Source: Drosophila pseudoobscura (lineage: Eukaryota > Arthropoda > Insecta > Diptera > Drosophilidae). Taken from it: a DNA stretch of 64,000 nt. Numbering within the stretch: position 1 is the first letter of the stretch; each line of letters begins with the position of its first letter. A program made the translations under genes and the position numbers. Under the pieces are notes generated by a model that worked only from the letters and a program-made list of their open reading frames with translations, searched no databases and was not told the DNA's origin. Where the stretch lies: positions 14,198,001-14,262,000 of the forward strand of contig NC_046679.1 in NCBI RefSeq assembly GCF_009870125.1, in the 5' to 3' direction. Of the stretch, positions 34,016-46,300 are shown piece after piece.

Positions 34016-35890
34016 ATGCATTTTCCTGCTTTTGATGACTTCTATCAGCGACTTTTGTTTCTGCTGCCGTTTGCAACGAGTGAGTATTGATGCATTGGAA
34101 ACTGAAAAATCATTACGGATGTATCTGCAAATCAACCAAGCGCAACCAAAGAATATATATCTTCAAAAGATTGCCGTTTCTAAAGTGGATCTCCTTGATA
34201 TTGAGACGCCAGACACCGATCGAAGCCGATCTACCTACCATCTCCCCTACCCGTGGTGGGCGCTGGAGCATAAGAGACATGTCCACTGTCTATCCCCCCA
34301 TTTTTAGGCCTATGTGATTGTGATTGTGATTGCGTAGCTCCGCAGAGGGTCTGGTGTGGTCTGGTCTGGGAGAGGAATTTATGAGCCATCTCCAGGCCAA
34401 AGTGAGCTGAACCCCCGTGTGTCACACTCAAAGCAAATATAACTGGCATCGTCTAATGGATGGCAAACAATCCAGTGGCTTGTAAATAATAACAATAATT
34501 AAATTTGCATGCACAAATGCTCCATGAAAGCCAATGAGCGCGTCAATTGCGGAGGCGGAGTAGATGCGAGATGGTAGATGGTGGATGGTGGATGGGATGG
34601 TGGCTTTTCATTGTTATAAAACCTGCCGCCGAACAATGTAAAGAAACGAAAAGGAATATCCATGATCTGCCCCCGAAATAAGGCAATTAAGCCCCACTTA
34701 GTGGTAAATCAGAGACTCTACGAAATGGTTGGAAATCCGAATACCTCAGTGAGGAAATCGCGGAGTGAAACTTCCTAATCGTTTGCAAAGTGACCAAGCC
34801 TATTGCCAAAGGAAAGATTACCCAAATAGTGGAAACAGTAGCAGATTACGGTGACCATTACAAAGACAATAAATATAGAGATCTTTATGAAAATTGTTTT
34901 TAAAAATGGCATTGATTACAATTCAACTAAGAGAGTATTTTCCTTTTAGATTTTGGTACTGTAGAGCGAAAATTCAGCTACGTTGATTCCACCAAATGGC
35001 ATGAAACGTTTCCCCTCTGTGGCGGGGCAGAGCAGTCGCCGATTGCCATCAGTAGACACAAGGTGATACCCATTGGCCTGCCTCCCTTGCAATTCGCTGG
35101 CTACGACGAGCTGTTCCAAGATCTCTTGAGAATACAAAACTCAGGACATACAGGCAAGAAACATTTTTATCCCTGAAAAGCACTCGAAAATTGTATTTTA
35201 GTTAATTTTTCCATTCCTCCCACGGTCTTTGGGGAGCGTCCCTCTGTGACTGGCGGCCTGCTGCAGGACTTTTACGAGGCCAGGGAGGTGCACTTCCACT
35301 GGGGCTCACAGCAGAGCAAGGGCTCAGAGCATTTGCTCAATGGCCGGAGGTACGATCTGGAAATGCATATTGTGCATCGCAACACCAAGTACAGCACCAC
35401 TGAGGAGGCACGAAACAACACCGATGGCCTGGCTGTGCTGGCAGTGCTCTTCAAGGTGGTTCGGGTGAGTGAGGATCAGGTAGCTCTCCAGAGGCTCGAA
35501 AACTAATACCAAATCATCTGCCTGCAGACAGGGCCCTCCTTCTACCAGCCAGGACTCACCGAGATCTTTGGATCGCTGCTGCACCTGGGAGACTTCAACA
35601 GCACCTATGTACCTCCAGTTCTGATCACACTCGGATCGCTCTTGAGCAATCTGGATCGGGGGAACTTTTACTGCTACAAGGGTTCGCTGACAACGCCCCC
35701 CTGTTCGCCCTCTGTGCTGTGGCACGTGTTTGCCGAGGTGCTGCCCATCTCCCACCAGGATCTGCCAAAGTTCTGGCAACTGCGGAACCGCCATGGCCGA
35801 CCATTGCTCAACAACTTCCGGCCACTACAGTCGCAGGAGACGCGACAGGTCTTCCATCGGCGGCCAGCAGATCAGTGGCTCTGGATATAA
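34016..35890 (+). CDS. Secreted alpha-carbonic anhydrase
   Basis: An alpha-class carbonic anhydrase (CO2 + H2O to bicarbonate + H+). Exons are 34016-34079, 34950-35153, 35202-35464 and 35528-35890, giving 297 residues. Exon 1, MHFPAFDDFYQRLLFLLPFA, is a likely signal peptide. All catalytic residues are visible: zinc ligands H120 and H122 (EVHFHWG) and H145 (LEMHIVH), proton shuttle H88 (NSGHTVNF), E132 (GSEH), E143, and T232/T233 (SLTTPPC). C45 (PLCGG) and C236 match the disulfide of secreted isoforms. The protein ends in DQWLWI with no GPI signal. Intron 2 appears to use a GC donor (CAG|GCAAGA). Which numbered fly CAH gene this is I cannot tell. Confidence 0.92.
34080..34949 (+). other. Carbonic anhydrase intron 1
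   Basis: An 870-bp intron between ACGA|GTGAGT and CCTTTTAG. It contains a second TATA-like TTATAAAACC near 34615, so an internal promoter cannot be ruled out, but no good alternative first coding exon was found. Confidence 0.6.
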
Positions 35891-35970
35891 TGGTTAAATA
35901 ATTAAAGATAATTGTATATAAATTTCAACTTTATTTGGTAAGAGTTCGCTGGCTTCAGTTCGGATCTCGT

Positions 35971-38900
35971 CTACCTATTGGCTCTTCTATAGCGAGCCAG
36001 GAAAGAGGCCAGTAATCCAAGCTGGACGGCGCAGAGGAGCTTGTTCAATGATGGGTAGCGAGGGAACAGCCCCAATGGCACCTCTAGAGTCGGGGGCGAT
36101 ATGAGCTGCATCTGTCGGGGGCTGCGGACCATAATGGCCAAATGATTAGCCTGGTTGCCAGTTCTGAGCGTGGTCTGGATCTGAGTCTGGGTCTGGGTCT
36201 CCTTCGACTTCAGCCCCGCCAAGGGCCAGCTCATACGAGGCATAAAACGATAGTTCGATGGCAGGGTGTGGTATTCTCGATCTCGACCGTCGAAGGGTGG
36301 GCCCGGTTTGCGGACACGAGGATTGAATGGGGGATTGAAGGGCGGCTTGACCACCACCTTGCGACGCGACTGACTCCCGTCGGACCTCCGCCTCGCAAGG
36401 TCGTGCTCGAGACTGGTATCCATCGGTGGCTTGGACTGCAGGTCTGGCTCCTTGAGGAAGGGATTCTTACCCTTGTAGCCTACTTTCTTGTCCTGATCCT
36501 TGCGCAGCAAGCTTCTCAGCTTCTCGGTCACTTCATCTACCTTCAGTGGCTGGGACTCCTTCTGGGTTTCCTGGGCATCAGGTTTCTCCGTGTTGGCTGT
36601 CGATGGCGGGTTGTCCTTAGGAAGAGGTTTTCGCTCTTCGGTTGTGGACCTTGGATCTTCCAGCACTTCGTAAGTGTTCTCCCGTTGACCCTGATCCGAC
36701 TGTGGCTTCGCTTTCCTCATGTTTGGTGGAGGCTCGTACTTTTTCACCACATTTGGTGGACTATCTACCTTTTTGGGGGGTGGTTTCGGTGTGTCTCTCT
36801 TCAGGAAATGCGGCATGTGTTTTCTCACTTCAATTATTGGAGCCTCCATCTTTTTTGTGACTTTCTGATCGCTTGGTGATGGCGTATTGGATGCTTCTCT
36901 GGTTGTTGGTGGGGCCTTCGAACCGTCATCAGTTTGATGTGACGATGTTGGCTCCTCACCAGCCTCGAACTGAATGGGGTAGTCCTTGCGCAGTGGCTGC
37001 TGCTCCTGAGGAGTCAGTGGCAGTGTCTGCGGCGATGGAGGTGGAATCGAACGCGGCGTACCCTGAAACTGGGGCGAGCCTTCCGGAATCTTCTGTCGCT
37101 TCGATGGAGGAGCCTTCGCCGGGACTGGCCCCGGCTTTGGCACCGGCGTCTGCGGCTGTTGAGCATCGCGTTTCTTCTGGGCAGTCTCGCCGGATTCAGA
37201 GTTCTCGACAGAATTTCCAGAAGCCTCGGGCCTAGCATCTGCCTCTTGCTGCTGTTTGTGGAACACTTCTTGCAGCAGGTTATTGAGCTTCTCGAGCTTC
37301 TTTTCGGCATTCTTCTTGTTCACGTAATACTCCAAAAAACGCCCATCGTTCTTGTTTTCTGTTTCTGGATTTTCTTTGTTTTGCAGCCAGTCCCATTCGT
37401 GATCGCCCGTGCTGCCTGGAGTCTGAGTATTCCCCTGGCCATCCTTCTTTTCGTTGCTAAAGCAACGATGATTGGCCTCATCGAGGCTCTGGTGTGGCTT
37501 CTTCTCGCCATTCATTACTTGCCTCTGAACATCGTTCTCCCGCTCTTCTGCCAGCACCTGCCTCTTGTCCAGTTCCTTAAGCATTTCTTCATCTTCAGTG
37601 ATCATTTCCGGTTTACTTTCTTCTACGTCGTTCAGCAGAACACTGATAATTTCCTTATCAGCTGCAGTCTCGAGTTCCTGCTTTCGATGGTCCTCCAATT
37701 CAGTTCTGATGATCTCTTCTGGACTAAGAAACTTATTCTCTTCAATCTGTGAGTGTTTCGGTTCTGTTTCTTCCGCTTCCGCTTCCACCTCCTTCCACTT
37801 TTCAAATTTTTCTTCTGCCAGGCTGTCTTGATTATTATTTTCCCTGGGTACCGCCTTGTCCTTTGCCTTTTCAAGCGCCATTTCACGTTTGACCATCTCT
37901 TCAACGCTTAGATACATATTATCCTCAGCCTGTAAGTGTTTCGGTGGTCTTTCTTCCGCTTCCACTTGCTTCCACTTCCTAAATGATTCTTCTGTCAGGC
38001 TGTAAGGCTTATGTTTTATGGGTACCTCCTTGTTCCCTGTGGAATCTGACATTTTAATCACATTTGCCTTTTCCAGCTGGTTATCTACTGCGGAAACCTC
38101 AAGATTCTGTGCAGGGTTATGGGTAAGCATATATGTCAAAGTCTGCGTATACTGTTTCATGTTCTCAGAGTCATCTGCTCTGGATAGCCTTTCTGTCCTG
38201 GGCTTTATTATTGACTCGAAGCGTTCTTTGTCCTCCAGACTTTCAAAAACAAATTTATGTTCAGGCCCACGTTTTGGCTCCTTCTCTGAGGGGACTTTAG
38301 GAGAATTCTTGGTCTGGTCATGCTCCAATATCTCGGCTTGCTTCAAATTAGCGTTTTCCGTTTGATTTTCCGGCTTAGGTTGACGATCGTTATCCTTCAT
38401 CTTCGAATTTTCGCCCTTTGTTGCCTTATCCATATCGGTGTTGGTTTCTTTCCCAGATTCCTTCGATGCGTTTAATTTATTCTTGGGCTCCGGCGTAAAA
38501 TCTCCATTGCTCTGAGAGGTGAAGCTTTCGATTTTTCGCCGTATGTCTTTAGTGTAGGACAACGGTGGCTTTGTTAGTTTATTAGGGAAAACTTCACCCT
38601 TTCCTGATGAAGCTGACTCCTTTGGTTTACCTGTCACGGACTTTATGTTCAGGCCCTGGAATGTGTTGATGAATGGCCTAGGGCGCTTCTCCATGGAATC
38701 TTTAGACTTCTGCGAAGAATTAGAATCCTGGAATGGCGGTTTGGTGGAGCCTTTATCGTCGCTCCCAATGATCATTGGTGGTGGCTGATCCCTTAGCCAA
38801 GTTTTGTCAACGGGCAAGTCCTTCTTGGTTTTATCTGGAACATTTTCAGCATCGGCATTCTCATTAAATCGGCAATCATCGGACCCCGATGTGGAGCCAA

Positions 38901-40599
38901 CGATGCTGTCGTTATCTCCAGAGCCCTGAGTCCCGGAGGCAACGGTGGGTTGGCTGGAGTCATTGGACTCCAGCCAACCACTTATCTGTAGGCCCTCCTT
39001 TTCATTTACATGCCAGGGACTTGTCAGTGTGTGCTTTTTGGCTTTGTTTGCATCATAGACCGGATTCCAGCTGCCATTCTCCGTCAATTCCCGAAAACTT
39101 TTCTTTTTTTTTGTCTTATTCAGAGCCTTTTCCAAGGCCGACAAAGGTTCAGCCAGATCTTCCGATACGTTCTCCAGACCGTCATCAATGATACTCTCTT
39201 CGAAGAGGAATTGTGAAAAGGATGAGTCGCTGCAAGGGATAAGGGATAAGATGGTCATGCCTCAAGTCAATCTATGATGAGGTAATACGCATACCTCAAG
39301 TCAGGGTGCGTCCGCAGGGTTTCCAGTATTGTATGCGGGGCCACCTCGTTCTGGCAAATTCGGTGTATGACCGTAAAAAGGGGAAATCTGTGGGTGTTCG
39401 GGATGGTTAAGTGTGCTTCGATTGGGTGCCATTCGAAGCTACTTACTCATCCTGCATGTTCTCCATCTCCAGAAAGTCGTTCAGCCCGGCGGCAATCAAG
39501 GGACCGAGAAGTTTGCGGCCATTTAAGAGAGTGGCCTCAATCTCCTGAATTGTCTTTCCAGAAGTGATAAAACTTTTGGCAAAGGTGACATTCTTATCGA
39601 CTACAGGACATAAAAGTACAAGGAAATATAAGTGGCCTTTCCGGCTCTGTAACTGTGGAACTCACCATAGGTGGAGGCCACCGAGTTCGCCACGGCGCAG
39701 CTCTCAAAGAATGTGGACATTTTGGCGGAAGGGAAGAAGGCCATTGTGAAGCGCATCATCTCCTTGATACCCAGATGAATGGCAGCTACGCGAGCATTTT
39801 CGCCCAATTTCAGGCCATCAACGAAACCCGCACCCAAGGCAATGATGTCCTTCAGCGTGCCACACAATTCCACGCCATCAACGTCGTTGATGGTAGTCAC
39901 CCTGCAGTTTTCGGTTTGAAGCACCTCGACCAGGAGCCGCGCATCATTTTCATTGTTGCATCCAATGGTAATCTCACAGAGCTTGCCCTGGGCCATTTCT
40001 ATGGCGCTTTTGGCCGACATCATCGAGTAGCACGGTATGCCCAGATGCTTGCTAATCGCATTCGAGAACAGATCGATTTCGCCATCCCAAACGTGAGCCA
40101 GTCCCTTGACCATGGACAGGGCAATGGCGGTCTTCTTCACATGGCCGGCCAATATATTGCAATACGATTTCACAAAGTGTTGTGGTGTGGCAAAGATCAT
40201 GATATCGGCATTCTGTGCAGCCGCCAAAATATCATTTACTGCAATCTGCAAATAAATAAATTTATTAATTTGGCTTGCCGATTGCTGCAGCGGCTGTAGC
40301 TCTCTCTCTCTCTCTCACCAAATTGTCTGGCAGCCTAATGCCAGGCAGATACTTGATATTCTCGTGGCAGTTGTTCATCACCTCAGATAGGTACTTGTTG
40401 TGAACCAGCTCGTCATAGACATAGATGTGTGCACGGCTGTCGAAGCCCTCCTTCTGCTGAACATTCTTGCTCACAGAGGCTGCGATTGCCGAGCCCCTGA
40501 AATAGGAGGGTTATAGTCGATATTAGCCAGAAACTCTATGTCCACGTCCACCTACCAGCCCTCCGAACCAATGATGCACACTTTCAGCTTTCGGACCAT
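35971..40599 (-). CDS. Gpdh3: GPDH paralog with very long C-terminal tail
   Basis: Six phase-consistent exons (40599-40556, 40496-40319, 40245-39666, 39600-39447, 39387-39295, 39229-35971) encode about 1,435 residues. The first about 350 form a cytosolic NAD-dependent glycerol-3-phosphate dehydrogenase fold: MVRKLKVCIIGSEGWGSAIA, IFATPQHFVKSYCNIL, GTLKDIIALGAGFVDGLKLG with the conserved Lys, and SGKTIQEIEATLLNGRKLLGP. Two signatures are altered: the Rossmann GSGNWG is GSEGWG, and the GGRNR block after FFESCAVANSVAST is replaced by YVDKNV. The last exon adds about 1,085 residues of charged, disordered sequence with a duplicated SL-EE-F-KWK-VEAE block, a Pro-rich part, and a hydrophobic end NKLLCAVQLGLLASFLARYRR. 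Flies have testis-expressed Gpdh paralogs; the symbol is from memory. The enzyme may be inactive or repurposed. Confidence 0.87.
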
Positions 40600-40737
40600 C
40601 TTGAATTTTAATCATGAATTTCTGTATTTTCTGTATGCAATTATAGACCAAAGCGCGACCAAATGATTGCCCAGGGGGGCAGATGATTTTGAATTTATTG
40701 TTGAATTTGGATAAACAAGTGTTAAATACTAACAGCC

Positions 40738-41380
40738 CTACTCTGAAGTGTGAAACATGGCTGAACGTTCACATACATCTAACTCCCCACCTACTGTACG
40801 TGCATGGATAGGAACTCTGGCCCCGATGGCAGCTCTTGTTTGTGCCTCGACTTTGGCTTCCTCCTCGGAAATGGCACGGATCTCGAACTCGGTGATGATC
40901 TGGGAAATACGACTCTTGGCCTCGGCTGCCAGTTTCGGCGGCAGTCCCTTGACGCTGATGCAGGCGCTCTCAAAGAACAAATCGTAGCTATTGCGTTGCT
41001 CCACGGGCGCAGGGGGTTCACTAATTGATGTGGGTACAGCTGCCACAGTATAATCAGTCTGCCCCCCCACTGGCGACACTTTCTGAAAGAAAGCTGCCAG
41101 TTGCTCACGGTTATGCGTAATGCTCTGTAGCAGCTCCTCTCGATTCTGAGGCGCTGGCTTCATGTACGGCAGAAATTGGCGTTTCAGGGGCATGGCGAAG
41201 CGTTGAATTCGCGGTTGTTTGGTTAATTCCGGCTGCAAGTAAACGAAGATTAGCTAAGCTAGCTTTACAACGAAGTCAACAATAATACTCGAAACAAACC
41301 TTTACATCGGCTGCGGCGATGGTGTATGCCTCTTCCAATATGTTTTCCTCGTCCTTTATTATTATGTGGCTATTCCACAT
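40738..41380 (-). CDS. Small BESS-type nuclear protein
   Basis: Two exons (41380-41300 and 41232-40738) encode 191 residues starting MWNSHIIIKDEENILEEAYT. The segment YDLFFESACISVKGLPPKLAAEAKSRISQIITEFE is a BESS-type motif, a protein-interaction helix found in fly MADF/BED proteins. No zinc finger is present. The block is closely similar to one in the next gene upstream (41.6 kb), so the two are probably tandem relatives, with this one lacking the DNA-binding part. It lies 139 bp downstream of the GPDH paralog's start codon position and on the same strand. The exact function is unknown. Confidence 0.75.
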
Positions 41381-41600
41381 TTGTCTGTTTGGTTAATTGG
41401 CGTCTTGAGTGGATATTTTCCACCAATTACGAGGTTTTTATGGAAATCGCTCAAATCGGGCAATTGTTTACAATAAAGCCGCCAGTGGTAGTGATGTGCG
41501 TCACTCGATTTCCACTAGACAATCGGCAAATATCGGTATTTAAATATATTTCAAAATTTAAATGAAAAATTAGAGCTATTTTTTATTGTTCTGTTACATT

Positions 41601-42732
41601 TCAGCTGAGGCCATCAAAGTGTGGTTGCTGCACCAGAGCACATCCACTGCTACTCTGCCTGAGCAGATACAAGCTAGCTGGTGGCGTCTCCAGGGGCATC
41701 TCAATGACATCCCCGTTTGTACTGTTATCATTAAGGCCCCGCAGCTCCAGCTCGCAAATGAGCTGTGAGACGCGCATTTTGGCTTCCGCCATGAGCTTCG
41801 GCGACAGAGCCTTCACACTGGAGCTGACGCTCTCGAAGAACAGGTCTACGTGGTTTTTCTCCTTGGGTGGCGGGGGGTGCGTCGACTGGCTGCTCCCCAT
41901 CAGTTCACGGAAGGACTCCATCAGCTCGTTTTTATCCTGATGAATTTGCATGAGCAGCTTGAGACCCTCCTGATTAGATGCGGAAGAGCCGGTGGTGCGC
42001 TTTGTGGTCATCGCCGAGTCGTTCCCCAACGCATTGGCCTCTTGCAGAATTCCCGAATGAGATTCGACATTTGGCTTGTTGTTTGCCTCCGACTCTGATA
42101 GAATTTCTTGTTTGGGGACGGGACACGTGATGCTGTGACTCGCGTGATCAATACCACTTGGTAATGCATCGATTTCGGTGGTTATTACGTGCACGGTGGT
42201 GGCGATAGGTTCCGGAGACACAGCTTCCAGGGGATCAGGTTCATTCACATCGGACTTTGCTGGTGATGCCTGCTTGAGCACTTGCATGGGCCGCTTCTGG
42301 AAGTATTTACTCCGTTCTTGCCGCACAGTCAACTCGTTTCGTATCGCTCCCTCGCCTTTGGTAATCAGGGCCTCCAGATTTCGCTTGTGCTTCGTGGTTC
42401 GCTCGTGCCGGACGAGATGACATCGATTGCAGTCCAGGCGGCAGTGGCAGGCGCGACAGAAGGGCTTATTCGGATCATCGTCGGAACGTTTCAGCCACGG
42501 CTCGAATAGGTTTAGCCACTTCTCGCAAAACCTTTGATTATACTTTGGTTTTCCGGCGCCAGCGCCTCCAACCTTCTTGTCGTTTTCCTGCTTAACGGAT
42601 TGTTTGATCTTTCGTACCAATTTCACCCTGCCCTCCTTCCTGTAATTGATTGCACATATTTCAAGCTTCAGTTATCTCTATCAATCTTTCGGCTTACCAT
42701 TCTAAGACGGAAGTATTTTCGGAAAAACTCAT
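41601..42732 (-). CDS. BED-like zinc finger plus BESS protein
   Basis: Two exons (42732-42698 and 42639-41601) encode 357 residues: MSFSENTSVLEWKEGRVKLVRKIKQ, with Trp split by the 58-bp intron. Residues about 40-95 form a widely spaced C2H2 finger (FCEKWLNLFEPWLKRSDDDP, FCRACHCRLDC, HLVRHERTTKHKRNLE), of the kind seen in Su(var)3-7 and BED-type fly proteins. A disordered acidic middle follows. Near the C-terminus is a BESS-type block, VDLFFESVSSSVKALSPKLM...RVSQLICELELRGL. It is probably a chromatin-associated DNA-binding protein. The gene was not recognised by name. Confidence 0.8.
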
Positions 42733-43355
42733 CCTATATACAATTTATTTATTTACTTGTTGTTGTTATCAGCTGTCCAGGGCTGGCGAACATCGATTAC
42801 ACAATTCCGCCTACCAACACTGGCCTTAAATATGGCACAACTAGGTAGACATTTTCATTTATTTTAATTATTTATTTAACTTTGGAACGAGAACAAGTAA
42901 TGATATATGTGTAATATGTTAGCCAATTGTGCAAATGCACGGGTCCAAGCAGAGCCAAAGCGGAAGAGCCTGCATAAATTCAACACTGGACATTTTGTGT
43001 GTGTGTAATATGTTAAATATTATTTGCAACGGCAAAAAAGCAGTGGATAAGACATTATTTGTCTTGCAAGCGGGACGTGCGTATTCGCCTTCAAGAATAT
43101 TGTTTAAATTCGTAATTTGAAATCGATCAGTGACCGAAACGGACGGTTGCGAGCGGGATATGCTTCTACATTTTCAATTTTACCGATTTATAACTCTGTT
43201 CAAGCGGCTAATCGAATCTACTACTACTACTGGAATATTTATGGTAATATATTGGCATTATAAATGCTCATATGAGGCTAATTTGCCAACGGGCAAAGTT
43301 GCAACGGGCACTACAAAATAAAATGTATGTTGAGACATTAACTAGACATTCCTAT
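42733..43355. other. Intergenic spacer
   Basis: An AT-rich spacer between the start of the BED/BESS gene and the stop of the methyltransferase gene. GGCTGGCGAACATCGATTAC near 42783 resembles promoter words elsewhere in the window. No coding exon is seen. Confidence 0.5.
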
Positions 43356-46300
43356 TTAGAAAAAATGTTGCTTGCAATATTCCCAAATAAATAGTGACCC
43401 TGTGACATGGACATTGAGAGAGCGCACCACTCCGAATTGGGGTATTTCCACGGCATAGTCCAGGAAACCAATTAGATCCGCTGGTATCCCATGCTTTTCG
43501 TGCCTGAAACGATGGAAGCGATGGGATTATATTGTGATTGCGATACCCGATCAGAAAGAACTCACCCCAACAGTAGGACACACTTTTTGGGGAACTTAAA
43601 GTTGGCAAAGCTAACGCTGTGAGCGGTCTGCTCGGCCCCGACCACTCTAAAGCCCTCCATTTGTTTTTCCATCAGAAATGCAGCAATGCAACTGGGCTTC
43701 AACTCGATAATGTTCAGCGTCTTCTCAGCAGTCATGCTGAAATTTAAATATGCATTAGATCCGCATATACTATATGTGTGCTTAGCTATAAACTTAACCT
43801 TAAGTTGGTGAAGTCGCTCTTTCCCGCTTGGGCCTTGTTGCCCAAAGCCAATGTTTGAACACCCAAAACCTCACAGGTACGCGCCAGACCGCCCAGATTG
43901 GGCAGCTTGTCGATCAGGGAAGCCACTACAACCAGTTGCTTGTTTGTGTCTACAGCACACGTTGTGACCAAATCAGTGTTGGGATATATATCGCCAATAG
44001 GATTCATTTTTCTCTGCACGTTGCCGTTGATGGAACCTTCCAGCGATGTCGGCTCTGCCAATGATCCAGCTTTCTTCGTTTTAAAGAACGAACGAATATC
44101 CCTTAGCGCGTCCTCAAGCATTGAAGTTCCAGCTGGCACTGAATGTCTTATGCATTCATCGAACGGTGCATCTGTCATATAAAGGATGGCTTCTGCCGCA
44201 AAACAGGGATTTAATTTCTGGCTCCTCATTAGATGAGATAACATGAGACGTGGTTCCTTTCCCAGTTCTTCGAACTTGCCGCCCAACGTAGTTTCTATCG
44301 AAATCTTCAGTGCAACAGCTATGGGCTTATGAATGCTGTAAAAAGAAATTTTTAAGCACTTCTTGCATTCGATGTGTTCTGAAGTGCCTTACCCGGTTTG
44401 CTCGCACTTTACCGCCAGCTTGTGCAGAACCAGTTGGGCAAGCACACGGGTTTGAAAGTGGGCGCCCATGGTGAGTGGTAAGAGTGTCGTAAAAATGGCA
44501 TCCAACTCTTCTGGCTTTAGGGATTCCCAATTGGCCATGCAGTACAGATGCACCACGCTAGTGAGCGACAAATGTTTACCGGGAGTGAGCTCCGGGAACA
44601 GCGACAGCTTATCCAATAGTGGATCGATGCCTGGCAACATATTAGACACCAGGCACTCGAACATGTAGCTTACATTGAGTTGGTCATTGGGCCACAAGAG
44701 TGCCTCCCACAGTAGATCGGACCACTTTACAAGGTCGGGTGAGCCCAGAAACAGCAGAGCCTTGCAAATGCGCATCTTAGTTCTGTGCTCCTTGGAGTTT
44801 TCAAAGTACCGCGGCTTTTTGGCCGACAGCTCCTTGTTGACCCACAGCAGTTCCTGAAACAGTCCGTTCACATCGCGAGACTCGCCACGTAGGTGGAATG
44901 CGGTGCTTAAGAACCTCGATCGACTCAAGGCATCTTCATCAAAGACATTCGCGATACGGTAGACTTGGGCGGCCTCAATGCTTTAAAAGAGTATACATAT
45001 ATTTAGAGTGCGCGCTCTGCCATTATCACAAGTCTTTGCTCTCACCGTGCATCTCCTGTGGTGGTCTCTCCATTAAGCAATTGTCCCAGGACCACGGGCA
45101 TCGGCAATGTAAAGTTCTCGAATGCTTCGAGACAACTCGGCCGCTGCTGCAGCAAATCCTTAACGAATTCCTCATATTCTTCTTGCTTCATGTAGGAAAC
45201 CGCGTATTTGAGAATATATCGAACATAGGAATTGCTGAAACCCAAACTATGAGTAAAATCAATTGGAAACAATGTTTCAGACTCAATGCTTACGCCTTGG
45301 CCTTGTTGCAGATGGCCAAACGGGCTACCAGAGCTGCCAATATGACGCCATCGTCTGGCAATCGCTCCCCCTGGCGTGCCAATAGCCAGCATAGAAGGGC
45401 AAATGTCTCTTGGCTGCCCCTATCCAAAAGATCCAGGGGTCTTAAGTTCATCTGTTCTATCTGGCACCAATTGGTAAAGTTGATTCTAACAAAGAGATTC
45501 ACACTTTGTTCGAGCACATACGACCTCTCGTCCCTTGACTCGCAGTTGAACTTCTCGAGCAAATGCTCCTGCATCTGTGCGAGACTCATGGCTCCGGGCT
45601 TAATCAATAGTGGATCAAAACCATACACCTTATAGTAGCTCGCGTACTCTTCCAGAAAATCGGAGAAGTCGCAGTCTAGGAAAACAGGGACAAGGCGCCA
45701 CCAACCGTGCTGCGCCTTGGGAACGGTTTGTAATTGCCACAAAAATGCTTGCAACAGATTATAATCTGGGCAGTGCTGCGAAACAATTTCATAGCAGCGC
45801 TTGCTGAAGTACGGCAGATGGGCCCCAAAGTTTTTGCATTTGCGGACTTTGTCCGTCAAGCGAACGTGGTCCATATAGAGATCGCTGGTATTAAATAGCG
45901 ACTCCACGAACATCATATAATCGCCCAAGCTCAAGCTCTCGATTGTGTCCTGTAAAACATATATGTATACAGCTCTAGTGTCAAAGTCTGGTATAGGTTA
46001 CGATACTTACATGGAAGAGGAAAATCACCCGCTCGTTTATTAGCTTTCTCAGTGCGGGATTCTGCAAGATGCGCACTCGGGCGCATAGCTTAAAGAGCAA
46101 ATCCTTGGCAACAGGTGACATCTGATCCGGATGTATGCACCGCAACCAATGAAGCAATGGGACACAGTGCCAGGGAATCTGTACCAGTGACTCCATTAAT
46201 ACTTCAGAGCTCAGATCTCCCATAAACTCCATTGTCTGCTTCTCCGACAGGCGGTCTTTGGTCTCCCAATTGAAAAGCTGCGTTCTGTTGGTGGCCGCCA

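Noticed and set aside
33939-34307. 122-codon frame over the carbonic anhydrase first exon
   Set aside because: It starts at TTG; the first real ATG after the TATA/Inr is at 34016 in another frame and yields the signal peptide.
37159-37752. 197-codon plus-strand hydrophobic frame
   Set aside because: It is the complement of the Glu/Lys-rich GPDH tail, which makes artificial Leu/Phe-rich frames.
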